Of a stretch of 29,910 nt of DNA, positions 1 through 10,539 are shown in pieces. This DNA comes from Elysia marginata. Its lineage: Eukaryota > Mollusca > Gastropoda > Plakobranchidae. Positions within the stretch are counted from its first letter, which is position 1, and the number at the start of each line of letters is the position of its first letter. Below the pieces are notes generated by a model. The model had not been told where the DNA came from. It did not search any database and saw only the letters and a program-made list of their open reading frames with translations. The stretch lies in the NCBI GenBank assembly GCA_019649035.1, contig BMAT01009300.1:227351-257260 (forward strand), read 5' to 3'. Position numbers and translations under genes: made by a program.

Positions 1-120
1 GAGAGAGAGAGAGAGAGAGAGAGAAAGAATGAGAGAGAGAGGAGAGATAGATAGATAGAAAGAAAGAGAAAGAGAGAGAGAGAGAGAGGAGAGATAGATA
101 GATAGATAGAAAGAAAGAGA

Positions 121-165
<45 letters not shown>

Positions 166-183
166 AGAAGAAGAAGAAGAAAA
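1..183. repeat. (GA)n / (GATA)n / (GAA)n purine microsatellite
   Basis: The window opens inside a compound purine microsatellite. Runs of GA are interrupted twice by the same block of GATA and GAAA units (near 45-70 and 88-125), so a unit of about 60 bp has itself been duplicated. The tract ends in a GAA run at about 161-183. The left edge is truncated by the window. Confidence 0.95.
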
Positions 184-212
184 ATAACAGCATTTACGAA
201 CTGTCCACCATT

Positions 213-452
213 TCAGGCACGATCACAGACATACGGGTATGAACGTAGGGAAACCAAAAACAACAAACATGACTGTGTGTATAGGTGGCAGGGCTCTGTT
301 GTATGGTAGCCGCGGTCGCCTTCAGTGACTGCCTTGCACTGAACAGTACCCTCCTGAGAGTCTGTTGGAATGACGTCAAACGCTGTTGCTATGACCAGCA
401 ATATCACGCCGATACGATTCCTTAGGGTTTTTGATTTATCGACGGGTGGCTA
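213..452 (-). other. Possible exon, unrecognised (open frame without ATG)
   Basis: The minus-strand frame is open from a TAG at 450-452 to a stop at 213-215. It starts without an ATG, so if real it would be an internal or terminal exon. A short hydrophobic stretch (VILLVIATAF) is followed by a hydrophilic part with spaced cysteines (around QCKAV, EPCHLY, QSC), which resembles a signal or anchor segment and an extracellular piece. Base composition is richer in G+C than the surroundings. I recognise no family and see no convincing acceptor. It may be a chance ORF. Confidence 0.13.
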
Positions 453-808
453 AGCAAGAGGCTGGTTGAAATTCTAAATTTTATACAATGATCTAAGCTT
501 GGACACAAACACACACAGAACACAATTTTCATACATGTATTCAAATGGAAAGAATTTAAGCATGTAACCACGGTGGGTGAATAAACGTGCATGAGTATTC
601 AGATCTACATGAGAGAAGTTCTCTTGCGTATTTAAATTTGAAAAAAAAAAAAAACAGCGTTTCAATAGAACGCCATTTGAAGGCAAATCTAGGTTACAAA
701 AAAAGAAAAAAAATGCGGGGGCCGTGAAGGTTAAAAAATGAATAAGGGACAAGCATTTGAAAAGAAGTTACAGGGGAACCAATTGATAAAAATTTAACCA
801 GTGGAATA
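453..808. other. No gene seen; AT-rich DNA
   Basis: A-rich sequence with a short poly(A) run near 640-653 and another A-rich patch near 698-713. The overlapping minus-strand open frame owes its phenylalanine runs to these A tracts and is not credible as a gene. Confidence 0.5.
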
Positions 809-867
809 ATACTTTGAAGAAGAAGCAGAAGACGAAGAAGAAGAATAAGAAATATTAAGAAGAAGAG
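809..867. repeat. (GAA)n imperfect trinucleotide repeat
   Basis: Imperfect GAA/AAG trinucleotide repeat with single-base interruptions. It lies in otherwise unannotated AT-rich DNA. Confidence 0.8.
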
Positions 868-1419
868 CAGATGTAAAAACGTGCAAATACTTGACAGAGA
901 GATCTTGGATTAACATGATGCAATCATGAAACTTTTCTACTTGGATTTGGATAATAAACAAACAGAATTAAACTGCACTCACCAAGACTAGGTTCAAAAT
1001 AGCGTCTTTCAATACACCACACCATATTAAAATACATGATAGATTACAAGCTTACTGCACAGACCCCTCCCCCCGCACCCCCCCCCCTCAATCTTTCACT
1101 AACTCTCTCTCTCTGTCTCTCTCCCACCCCTTTTCACTATTATAAGACAGAGAAAATTCTCGGGATTTTTTTCTTCAAAATTAATTCTCTTTCTTCAATG
1201 TGTCTGTCTATCTAGACTATCAGGAGAAACATTTGTCCCACACTCTTCTCTCTAATCTCCCTCTTTCTATCTCTATTCGTCCCTTTTTGCTGTCTCCATT
1301 ATAGTCGAACTCAATGAGACGAGGCAATGACGTCAAAGCTTGTCCTAACGATCGGATTCTTAGTCAACAAAGGGCATGCTCGCATGGCACAGCCGTCTTT
1401 TATTGTGGGCAGCACAGCG
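868..1419. other. No gene seen; contains C-run and CT tract
   Basis: Mostly unannotatable. It holds a C-rich patch near 1065-1088 and a short CT microsatellite near 1101-1123. From about 1310 the sequence becomes GC-richer and is open in two plus frames across the start of the tandem repeat that follows. I could not identify a product. Confidence 0.5.
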
Positions 1420-1922
1420 AGCTCGTGCACTCACACGCCAAAGCTATTGAAATCAGCGCCAACTCAACTCTACCAATTTTCTGTAAGTTTAAAGTGCAGA
1501 AAATATTCTTCATATAATTACAATTAACTTTTTTTAAAACTAGCGATGTAGCAGTATTCAATGCAAAAATCATCATTACCAAATACAACAAGCTCGTGCA
1601 CTCACACGCCAAAGCTATTGAAATCAGCGCCAACTCAACTCTACCAATTTTCTGTAAGTTTTAAGTGCAGAAAATATTCTTCATATAATTACAATTAACT
1701 TTTTTTTAAACAAGTGATGTAGCAGTATTCAATGCAAAAATCATCATTACCAAATACAACAAGCTCGTGCACTCACACGCCAAAGCTATTGAAATCAGCG
1801 CCAACTCAACTCTACCAATTTTCTGTAAGTTTTAAGTGCAGAAAATATTCTTCATATAATTGCAATTCCCTTTTATAGCTTGCGATGTAGCAGTATTCAG
1901 TGCAAAAATCATCATTACCAAA
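1420..1922. repeat. 171-bp tandem repeat, about 2.9 copies
   Basis: The same 171-bp block recurs with starts at 1420, 1591 and 1762, each beginning AGCTCGTGCACTCACACG. Copies are nearly identical. Differences lie mainly in an A/T-rich patch, for example near 1529-1545 and 1869-1878, and the third copy diverges at about 1923. The low divergence suggests recent tandem duplication. Each copy contains TTTTCTGTAAGTTT, which looks like a splice donor. The first copy is joined at its left to a short open frame (1327-1527) that I cannot identify. Confidence 0.93.
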
Positions 1923-3369
1923 TTGTCCACAACGACTGTCAATTTTACACTATAGCGTGTTTGTTAATCACCCAACTATTATTTTTTTTTTCATAAAGAA
2001 AGACAGTTCTTACAACTTGACGTCCAGCTAAATCTCCAGTATAAAGGACTGGTATTCATTGGCTCAAACTAAAGAACCGTGTTATCTGTGCTGAGATAAC
2101 CAGCACCTGGTCTTGTGACCTGACCTAACCGACTGACGTCATCACAGCTCACAATGATTAGAAGAACACCGACGCAACTTTAATTAATACCTATCGTCAC
2201 TCCAGAATAAACGTTCGATTCGATAGTTCTTTACAAAAGGTTGGTGGGAGACAAGCTTAATGTCTGACTTCGACACAAAAAGGTATTGAGACACAAACAA
2301 ATCATGGGGGATTACTAAGTTGATAAGACAATAATAATCTAAAAATATATTGATTATAGACAAACAATCAATGTGTTCTGACTTGACTTTAAGGCAAGTC
2401 GCAAAGTACAATCACCCGTCTAGCCACCGGCAACAACAACAAAAAAAAATACAAAAACACACACAAACATCATCAACCTTTTTAATGTATGGAAAAGGCA
2501 ATTAGGGCTAGATTTCTGCATTGTCCCTCGCGGTGGCATTAAATAAAGGTAAATGAATCGAATGAACGGATAGAAAAAAAATGTCACTAATTGAACCTAT
2601 GTCTTCCAATGTAATTAGGATTTGGCTTGTTTATAGGATTTCGAAGGGCTTAAAGAAAAGAGCGTAAATAAAGTATGAATTAAGAATGAATAAGGTTGAG
2701 AGGTATGGGGAGAAATAAAAAAAAAAAGTGTTATGTGAAGATCTATAAAATAAACGAGATAGACGGGAAGAAAAAAGGAGGAGTAGGCCGACCAGCACAA
2801 TTTTTTAGACTTATGATAAAAACTTAAAAATGAAGTAGGATGATGAGCAGAACTCAACCATGAAATAATGCTCGAACCAAGATGAATGTGACGCAAATAT
2901 TGTGGATGTCGACATCGCAAACCAGCGGTTGCCGTTCCGTGAAACTTTGGAGCACAATGATTATTATTATGAATACCTGAGAACGACAGTATACGAATAC
3001 ATTGTTGTTACTTCATTTTCCTAACACGATTTTAATTGAGCTTATTATTCCTCCACATTAACTCACTCCGACAGAGGTGTGTGAGACTCCTTGGATTTAA
3101 ATTATATATTATGAAGTTTACCGTGTTACAAGATCAGACACCCTATCTGACCATCAGTCTTTGTGCATGCCTGCTGGTCGCTGATATAACTAGAGAGTCC
3201 TTGTAATTTTATTGAAATTTATCGTGTAGAGCGTAGGATCTGTGCTTTTTATTTGAAAAAGAGAAAACAAGGGGTAAAAACGAAAGCTGTGCGACCTCTT
3301 TGTCTTCCTGTTGAAGGAAATTTGAGTCTACTTCACGTGTAAAGCTTCTGCCGTGCCGATGTGTGCCAG
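1923..3369. other. No gene seen
   Basis: AT-rich sequence with a poly(T) run near 1982 and small A-runs. It includes one TGACGTCA octamer at 2134-2141. The minus-strand open frame at 2615-2920 is a Ser/Phe/Leu-rich translation with no recognisable domain. Confidence 0.5.
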
Positions 3370-3532
3370 TCAAACAGCTGTTGCGGTTCGTTTAGAACAT
3401 TGACCATAAATGGCAATGGGTAAAAAGCTGTGTCGCAATGCCTTAAGTGCAGGGCTGCAGACACACCACGCGTCGTTACTCCCGGCCCTGCTCCAGATCT
3501 AGTTTAGGATTAACGAACCGCGAAACAGTTTG
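3370..3532. mobile_element. Small inverted-repeat (MITE-like) element
   Basis: The left end (3370-3394: TCAAACAGCTGTTGCGGTTC and onward) is mirrored at the right end (about 3510-3532), whose reverse complement begins TCAAACTGTTTCGCGGTTCG. They match over about 22 bases with a small gap. The inside is GC-richer than the flanks. I could not settle a target-site duplication, so the true ends and superfamily are uncertain. Confidence 0.45.
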
Positions 3533-3960
3533 AGAAAGAGCCCATTGTTCAAGACATCCCTAAACTTTAGCAACGAAATTATGCTTTCCATTCCATCTAA
3601 GATAGAGAGAGGTCAGACACTCAGATGGAATAACGATAATAGATAACACACACATAGATAACGATACAAACTTTAATAGACCTTCCACAAAAACGAACCA
3701 AAAGATGTAAAATGAATGATTAAGTATTGTCCAAATACAACTGTAAATAGTTAGATACATTACATTCTTCTCCTACTTCCTTTTTTTTTCCCTCCAAGTG
3801 GGAGATGTATATATTTTACACTAAAAAGGTCACGGGCTTCAGTTAGGGCTAGGCCGAGTGTCAACAAAGATATCTGACACCCACAGGAATTGCGTGAGTT
3901 GAAGCCATCATCGTTTCTCAAGTATCAGTACGCTTTCGGGTTCGAGAACAGTTTGGCTTC
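3533..3960. other. No gene seen
   Basis: AT-rich DNA with a short T-run near 3780-3789. No coding or RNA features recognised. Confidence 0.5.
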
Positions 3961-4003
3961 ATTGTCAGAGAGATGCCTGGCATTGTCAGAGAGATAGAGA
4001 GAT

Positions 4004-4040
<37 letters not shown>
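3961..4040. repeat. (GA)n microsatellite with duplicated leader
   Basis: The phrase CATTGTCAGAGAGAT occurs twice in tandem (3961 and 3982) and runs directly into a GATA/GA tract that ends near 4039. The layout suggests the microsatellite expanded from a GAGAGA seed inside a local duplication. Confidence 0.85.
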
Positions 4041-6236
4041 TGCCTGTCATCGCAAGATGGATCTGGTCACGGAACACAGCCACAAAAAGTTCTGAAGGAA
4101 AAAAAAAAGCTTACTGGTCTACCGTCTCGAGGGGTGATAAGTTATGACCACAGATCTTTGCTGGTTGCGACATACGCCATGGTTTCTACAGCAGCAGATT
4201 TGGAAAAAACGTACAGAAGTACCCAGAGCTGGGGTGAGGCAAAATTAGGCCAGGACAGTTTTGGAGATTTGCATTAGTGAAGTTGTTTTTGTTTATTAGT
4301 CTAAATGATCGTGAATGGAAAATTGGGACTCACACTGAAATACGTTCGCTATGTGCATGCTAGATTATAAAAATAACGCAAGCCTGGAAATTACCTTTAC
4401 ATTGTCTCAAATATACCACCAAATAACCATATAATAACAGTCTCTTTCTGAAAGTTTAAAAGAAAATATCCATAGCCATCTCAGACGAAAACGAAATAAT
4501 TGACCTAATTATGAAACGCATTGTGCTGTCTAGAAAAATCATGTAAAGAATTGCTTTTCTTTTTATTTTTTTAAACAAATGAACCAAACCTACTTGAAAA
4601 TTATGCTTTCTGATCTTTGCCTGCGTGCGTGAGGAAGGTGTTAAATGGTTTAAAAATAAGGAGAGCACAACTCGTAGCAGAGAAGATAACACAGTTTTGA
4701 GCCTTTTCATTTCATACCAAATACACATTATGAACTATAACTAACATGGATGTGTGGGAGAAAACCTTTGAAACGCTCGTGGGTGTGTTTGGTGTTTCAC
4801 CTGCACACTGAGGTATTTCCCTTAAGCTTCTACGATTTAATCAGCCTTCTTACCTACCTAACCCCCTTCCTCCCCTATCCCTACCTCCGCATTTCCTCTC
4901 ACCTCCTGCCTTCAGTACTACCTACACCTCCCAGCGGCATATTAATGTTGCTTACCTCAGGTTTTACGCTTCATTGATAGAATAATAACCTCCGACAGAC
5001 CACGGTAAGCCTGGAGCCCGGAACGGAGCAACGCAGTTAACTCTATTGCTTAATTCCTTCCCAAATCTTAGTGGCAGTGCCAATGCTGCGCAGTTATAAT
5101 TACTATTTTACTATATTCTTGCGACATCGTCATCACGGTGAACTGGGTCGACCTTCGAAATTCTGCTGACTCTGGGCGCATTCAATTGTTGTTATCTTCA
5201 GCCCCCACAAATCCAGGCGCGTCTTTCTCAATGTCCTTTAAACTGTATCAAATAGCTTTATCTAACTTTATAGATAAGCTATGATATTGCAATTCTTGAC
5301 AATTTCATAATCGCCTCTGACGGTTTTCCACAATGGATTTTGTATTGACTTAAAAAAATCTGGGAGAAAACCATTATTTGGTGGTTTACTCTCAGTTAGA
5401 GGCGAAATTATCGTTTGCCCTATAAATAAAATATCTGAAGTTGAAGATTACACTTTAAAAAAGAGAAGTAAAAAAAAACAAAAAACCCACGGGTACGATG
5501 AGGTGGTTGGTGAGAAACGAGAATAGTCAGCTGTAGTTTTCTAATTCCTATTCTTATAAAAAAAATAAACAAGCCAGGCACGAAAACATATTATTAACTC
5601 CAAGTTCTTCTATACAGTAAGTGGCCTAAAAATGTGAGCACATTGTGAAACTACATGTAGTTTTGTGTTCATGCGGTATTCTCAGCAGTGCAATACTTCA
5701 AAAGTTATGAGAAATACTCGCACAATCAAGAAAGTACTGCATGTTAACCCTTAAGAAGCGTTTGTAGAGTAGCGACGAATTCGTTCCCCCCTTGATCGGG
5801 AGCCATGCTTCTTTTTTATATTTATTTCATAATACGCTCTGCAAAGTTTTTGAATCAATTATGGCCACCGAATCCAAACCGTGAGTTATTATAGGTACAT
5901 GACAAGTCATGTAGATGGTCAATATTAACATTTGCGCGTACGCTGGGCTCAGTCCGATAATCACAACGAACTTCGTAATCGTTAAGACATCAGTGCACTC
6001 TTACAGGCACTTGTAGTCAAAAATTACGTAGGTGTGTTATACAGCGATTGGAGGGCGTGTGAAATGTGTGGGAAGGCAAGCTCAAAGTGATCAAAAAGTA
6101 AGAGGAATGATTTAAAGACTTTCGTATAAAAAAACAACAAACCAGCAACTGACGTTAATGCGATCCAGCCTTTTCTGAGAGGTCAGTGCTCTCCAAAGTG
6201 GTTTGAGTGGAAACTAAACAGTAATTAAGGTAATGG
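4041..6236. other. No gene seen; weak inverted repeat near 5309-5417
   Basis: About 2.2 kb with no credible gene. Near 5311-5323 and 5397-5411 the words ATAATCGCCTCTGAC and GTTAGAGGCGAAATTAT are imperfect reverse complements about 75 bp apart, possibly a degraded small element. A perfect 16-bp palindrome, AAACTACATGTAGTTT, lies near 5648-5663. Nothing else could be assigned. Confidence 0.4.
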
Positions 6237-6320
6237 TAGCGTACATTTGAACTATCGATCTTTCGTTGACGGTTTAAAGCGGCTGCTTGTTGCATGAGAA
6301 GATCCACTACCCTAACTACA
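6237..6320 (-). mobile_element. Degenerate tRNA-like SINE head (possible)
   Basis: On the minus strand a box A-like GTTAGGGTAGTGG (6304-6316) is followed by a box B-like ATAGTTCAAATG (about 6243-6254). These are spaced about 50 bases apart, as in a class II tRNA or a tRNA-derived SINE promoter. The arms do not pair as an intact tRNA. The overlapping minus-strand open frame (6155-6358) is probably incidental. The call rests only on the two degenerate boxes. Confidence 0.28.
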
Positions 6321-7410
6321 TTGACTGATAGTCTGCCGAATATGCCTTTAATGCGCATAAAGATGCTCTATAGGCCATTAGCTGTGGAATCTTGTCTTTA
6401 TTACATTAAAACATTCAACGTAAAACGCTAGTCAGCAATACATTGAAGGTACTATTGAACACGCTGAGAACATAACAACGTTAACGTCTGCACCATCTGC
6501 GCTTTATTTTTAATTTTTTTAACCCTACAGTTTTGAGCTTACAAAACTAACCACGAAAAAACAAAAACTAATTTGATATTGAACTTTACCCCCACCCTTC
6601 TCTCTCTCTCACACACACGCACAGCTTACAGACACAAAAGTACACGCAATCAAGACCACTTACGGCAACCAATCACAGCTAACTCTGAAGCACCTGCAGG
6701 TAAAGTACATTACTACTCGGACTCAAGATGTCCACCCTAGAATCTCCAATGACCACTTGTACAGGAACCCGAACTGCCAATTAGATTCTAGGACAAGGAA
6801 AAGCCAATTGCACGATTTTACAGGATAGAGTGTTTTTCTTTCTAACAAAGCATGGGACCATTTTGCAATGTATAGGCCTTATACAATCTTAAAAATTTAA
6901 ACTCAGACAAAGCAAGTTATAACAAGCAATCACTACGTCCTAACCTCTTGATTTGGTAACTTAGCATGTAGATAAAATGGACATAATAAAGATCTAGTTT
7001 TATTTCAATTTTTTAACATATATAGCAGTGCTCACAGAGATTTTTCGTTTCCAACTCTAGAGTGTGAAAATTTCCAAGCTCGGAGGCGGCTTTATGATGG
7101 TTCACACTAAATTGATTACCATCAATGTTCAAGTGTTGAGATGACAGTAATAATTATGTCACTGTCGTCACGGACACTTTTGCTGTAATTAATTTCTCAT
7201 AAATCAGGGAAAACTGTCTGATTGGGCAATCGCCTTGCCCGGTACTCTTTTCAAACACCTCACGAACCGAGGCGTTTGTCTGTTACTGGTTCGTTCCCGA
7301 CGTGATTAGTATAGAGGTTAACTCATGTAGAATAAAACGAGGACACAGTTTTTGTGAACTGATTGAAAGAGACAGCATTACTATTTGACTTCAAACTAAC
7401 AATACCATGA
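6321..7410. other. No gene seen
   Basis: AT-rich sequence with a short CT/CA patch near 6598-6624. No gene, RNA or element recognised. Confidence 0.5.
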
Positions 7411-7412
7411 CA

Positions 7413-7465
<53 letters not shown>

Positions 7466-7478
7466 GGGGGGGGGGGGG
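7411..7478. repeat. (GA)n followed by a 24-base G homopolymer
   Basis: A GA dinucleotide tract (about 7415-7454) runs directly into 24 uninterrupted G (7455-7478). The G-run could form quadruplex structures and is prone to sequencing-length error. Confidence 0.9.
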
Positions 7479-7872
7479 AAGGGATAGGAAGCGCAATTAT
7501 TGCTAAATAATGTCTTTCTCTTCTATGATTACATGTACACCTTTTTCTTGAATATTTTTACCCTTTTTTACTCTGCTTGATATATTTTCCGTTTCTTCCT
7601 TTAAAAAGTCAACTAGACATAGAGTTCAATACAACCATTGCCATGTGAAGTTAAATCTCTTCTTTAATTTTAACCGTTTATTGGGCTAACAAGAATTAGG
7701 AACTGGATATACTATTATGGGCAGCAGAAGCAATCCTAAGACAAAGGGAGGTCTTATCAAAAGTCACCTCACGCACTTGGCCGCTGAGGGCCCTTAAACG
7801 TCAGCACAGTAAAATAGCCACGATAGGCTGGCTGGCTGACTGGACTTTACACACTGCATTGCTGTCACTGAC

Positions 7873-8094
7873 CTTTGCGTAGAGGTCAAGCTTTCCCAGG
7901 CCAGCCACCACATAGCCTGATCTAGCCAGGGATAGATAGATCATGGCCAGGTAAGTTTCGGCTGTTTTGGCCGGTCGGTCAGTGGAGTTCATCAGAAGGT
8001 CAGGGGTCATCCCTCGCCACGAGCACTTCATCTGCCCCCCCCCCCTCCCCACACACACCTTTCTCTCTAACTCTCTTCCTAGCTCTATATTCAA
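7873..8094 (-). other. Possible minus-strand exon, unrecognised
   Basis: The minus strand is open for 294 bases (8094 to 7801). The part read between about 8010 and 7873 has a protein-like composition (GMTPDLLMNSTDRP, then TYLAMIYLSLARSGYVVAGL, then GKLDLYAK). It then meets AAAG followed by GTCAGT, an acceptable splice donor with the last exonic base at 7873. The 5' part reads through a C-run and CA patch and is surely not coding. I find no good acceptor and recognise no family. It lies 2 kb downstream of the ubiquitin-like exon on the same strand and could be a later exon of that gene. A well-formed intron on the opposite strand overlaps it, so at most one of the two is likely real. Confidence 0.2.
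7951..8082 (+). other. Candidate 132-nt intron on plus strand
   Basis: CAG followed by GTAAGT (7948-7956) is a perfect metazoan 5' splice site. About 130 bases on, a polypyrimidine stretch containing TCTAAC (branch-like) ends in CTCTCTTCCTAG at 8082. Together they make a well-formed short intron. The flanking plus-strand sequence on the left has stops in all three frames, so any transcript would be untranslated or non-coding here. This is a splice-signal observation only. Confidence 0.25.
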
Positions 8095-8125
8095 CTTCGC
8101 AACAATGTGTGTGGGCTGTTACACG

Positions 8126-8139
8126 TAGATCTAGATCTA
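8126..8139. repeat. Tandem TAGATCTA palindrome
   Basis: Two overlapping copies of the 8-bp palindrome TAGATCTA. The same palindrome recurs at 8741, 8864, 9771, 19065, 19149, 23444, 23450, 29198 and 29448. Confidence 0.6.
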
Positions 8140-9166
8140 GGTTGCGCTTGGTCTTCACGATGGAGTTAGATTAATTCTATGGCCCTTTCTTTTCATGGTC
8201 GGTGAGGTCAAGATTGGATAACTCGACCCTCCAACCAGACTATAATTATTGCTAAATAGTTGACGGGCATAACGAAATCATCGCTTTATGAACAATGGTA
8301 CCTCCAATTAAATATTCTAATGAAGTTTTGCAATAGCGATCAGTTATTGAGTTGTGCACTGCACTGTCGAAATTATCTTTGCCTGGTGCCCGAATTAATA
8401 GTTTATGAGTGATGACTTCCACTATAAAAATTGACTCTGAAATCTCAACAAAGTAGGCTGTATGACAACAATCAAATACACAACATCAGCTAAGTCATGG
8501 AAACGTGAAATAAAGCATGGAAACAAGTTTCCAACACAAAGTTTCCAACACAAGCGCTTTTGGATCATGGATGTTTTATACTTCAGTTAATGCCAAATGC
8601 AAGCGATGTAAGATTGTGGAGAGAGAGAGAAAAACTGCTTCGTAAAACATCAAAACAAAAATTTAAGACAGTGCGGTGCTAGCAAAATGGTACAATTTAC
8701 AAGGGAAGAAAAACAAACTTGAGAAAAACTCTCAGGTCTATAGATCTATGCTATCCTTGTGCGTGCGTCATACTATCGGAACAGACTAGCCTAAACCTTG
8801 CGCTCAAAACTTAAAAGTGTGTGGGCGCGCCCTCGTTCTTCACCCTATCCCTCCTCCCAGCTGTAGATCTAGTAATGCTTCACTGGCCGCATTTTTTGGC
8901 CCGTGTCCCGAGCTAGACAAGTACCGTTTGTGGAATGTTTACATCCCCTAAGCTGCTCGAGGTTGCTTGTACTGAGAGGCCAAGCAGCGAGCCTGCGCCT
9001 TTCTCTCAGCATAATTTAGGTTCACCGAAATCTATCACTGGGTCAAAGGTCGTTGGTGCACGACCGAGCAACACAAAGAATTTTCAACTCTGAAATCTCT
9101 GTCGGTTATCAGTGTATCATTGCTCTGATTAGGTGTGTTTTTCTTCGACTACATGGATTATTTCAA

Positions 9167-9170
<4 letters not shown>
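8140..9170. other. No gene seen
   Basis: No credible coding sequence. A 14-base phrase (AGTTTCCAACACAA) is repeated in tandem near 8525-8552. A GC-richer patch lies near 8820-9010. I searched the minus strand here for the missing C-terminal third of the ubiquitin-like domain and did not find it. Confidence 0.45.

Positions 9171-9199
<29 letters not shown>
9171..9199. repeat. (GA)n microsatellite
   Basis: Uninterrupted GA dinucleotide repeat of about 14 units. Confidence 0.95.
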
Positions 9200-9202
<3 letters not shown>

Positions 9203-9361
9203 TTCAGATCGACCCGATCATATGCACAGCTTTTCTTTGTTTTGAATAGTAAAACACTTGCATAAAAACCACTCGGCCGACACCCAGTATCAACTTCTGT
9301 CATAGATGTGGCGTTTCTGATACTATTTTTATCTCACCAAACTTGCCTCTGTGACTTGTTA

Positions 9362-9380
9362 GTGTGTGTGTGTGTGTGTG
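9362..9380. repeat. (GT)n microsatellite
   Basis: Short GT dinucleotide repeat of about nine units. Open frames on the plus strand read through it and are not credible. Confidence 0.9.
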
Positions 9381-10068
9381 ATCGCTTGCTCTTCATTTTT
9401 TTAGTGTCGGCCAGCATTCTATGCTTTGATAATATTAATTCAATAATATCCACACAAAAAAAACAAGGCTCGGTGGGGCTAATACATACATCATAGCAGC
9501 ATTAAGTTACATTCCTAATACTTGAAACCGTTGTAAAAGACAAACATTATTTAAAAAATCAGAGAGACCAAGCAGAGTGCAATAACTGATTTATTGGTAA
9601 AATTTTATTATCAGATATCTTTCTCTTCTAGTATCCCCCACAAGCTTTAGTTTCAAGTCACGCAAAAGCTAGATCTGGGTGAAATTCCTAGTCCACAAAG
9701 TGGGCCGATATTTATCTAAATTCCTTAATTGGAATCTACCCCAAATTTCTTGGTAAGAAAGCTTAGGGTCTAGATCTAATCTAGGTTATAATTTTCAGTT
9801 TGATAGCGCCTTAAAACTAAGAACTAATGCACTCATCAACTTTAGGAAACTTTTAAGGAAACTTAAGCAAACTTGCAAAGGTGCCTCTAGATTGGGATAT
9901 AAGACTATAAATCTATGATCGACTTAGAGAGAGTGACTGGAAAGACACAATCTATTATCTAGACAGCAGATAGAAATATGGGAAGGAAAAAAAAGAGAGA
10001 TTAAGAAAAAGACCAAAGAGGAACAAAGGCGGCAAAGTTTGGTGTTAAGTTTCCTAAACTGTACTTAC
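9381..10068 (-). other. Presumed intron of the ubiquitin-like gene
   Basis: This stretch lies directly downstream of the minus-strand splice donor at 10068-10063, so it is intronic if that gene is real. It contains a degenerate TGATAGCGCCTTAAAA (near 9801-9816) resembling the LINE 3'-terminal motif seen better at 13070 and 19737, and two TAGATCTA-like words. No further exon was recognised. Confidence 0.35.
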
Positions 10069-10286
10069 TTGTCTTTGTAAATCAATGAGATTTTGGAAGG
10101 AGAGACACGTAATTTTCGAGCAAGTGCAGCCTTTAGACCGAAAACTGTCTCTCTTGGGGACACTGATATTTCCATACGTCCACCAGTCGTGGGACACACA
10201 AAAAGGCGAATACAACCGGGCCTCCTTCTAGCTGACCTTACTCGTGAAACAGACTTTTTATTGGACACATGAAACTTTCTTTCCAT
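10069..10286 (-). CDS. Ubiquitin-like domain protein, exon (partial)
   Basis: The segment encodes about 72 residues. Residues 1-24 are strongly basic (MERKFHVSNKKSVSRVRSAR), and residues 26-72 fit a ubiquitin-like beta-grasp fold. IRLFV matches strand 1; TTGGRMEISV matches the hairpin and strand 2; SPRETVFGLKAALARKLRVS matches the Thr-Ile-x-x-Val-Lys helix; and ISLIYKDK matches strand 3 (ubiquitin LIFAGKQ). The exon then ends, in phase 2, at a perfect GTAAGT donor (10068-10063), so about a third of the domain must lie in another exon. I chose the ATG at 10284-10286, which has A at -3 and G at +4; the frame stays open upstream to a TAG at 10368-10370, so an earlier start or an acceptor is possible. 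The diglycine tail is not in this exon, so conjugation cannot be judged. A fused ubiquitin-like domain, as in ankyrin/ubiquitin-domain proteins such as ANKUB1 or ANKRD60, is only a guess. Confidence 0.68.
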
Positions 10287-10539
10287 CCTTCTCACTGGTC
10301 GCAGCAAAAAAATGAAAATCCACACAAAAAGTCCCGTGTTGAAAACACAGCTGCAAGAATTACTAATCTATAAGAGAAAAACTTTTAGAAATCGTAGGCC
10401 TATCTACTAGAGTCTGGTCTAGATTTGATGTGATTCAAGCAAATTCGTAGTGGACTACCAAGCTATGCATACGCTGGGCCAGTCCACAACATTTTACAAC
10501 TCGTGAATCTTCGCTACTCTCTTCTCTTTATACACGATA

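Noticed and set aside
2615-2920. 101-residue minus-strand frame starting MRCRHPQYLRH
   Set aside because: Ser/Phe/Leu-rich reading of A-rich DNA. No domain, and no supporting acceptor, donor or conservation visible.
6155-6358. 67-residue minus-strand frame with protein-like composition
   Set aside because: It overlaps degenerate A and B boxes of a tRNA-like SINE head, which explains the composition better than a gene does.
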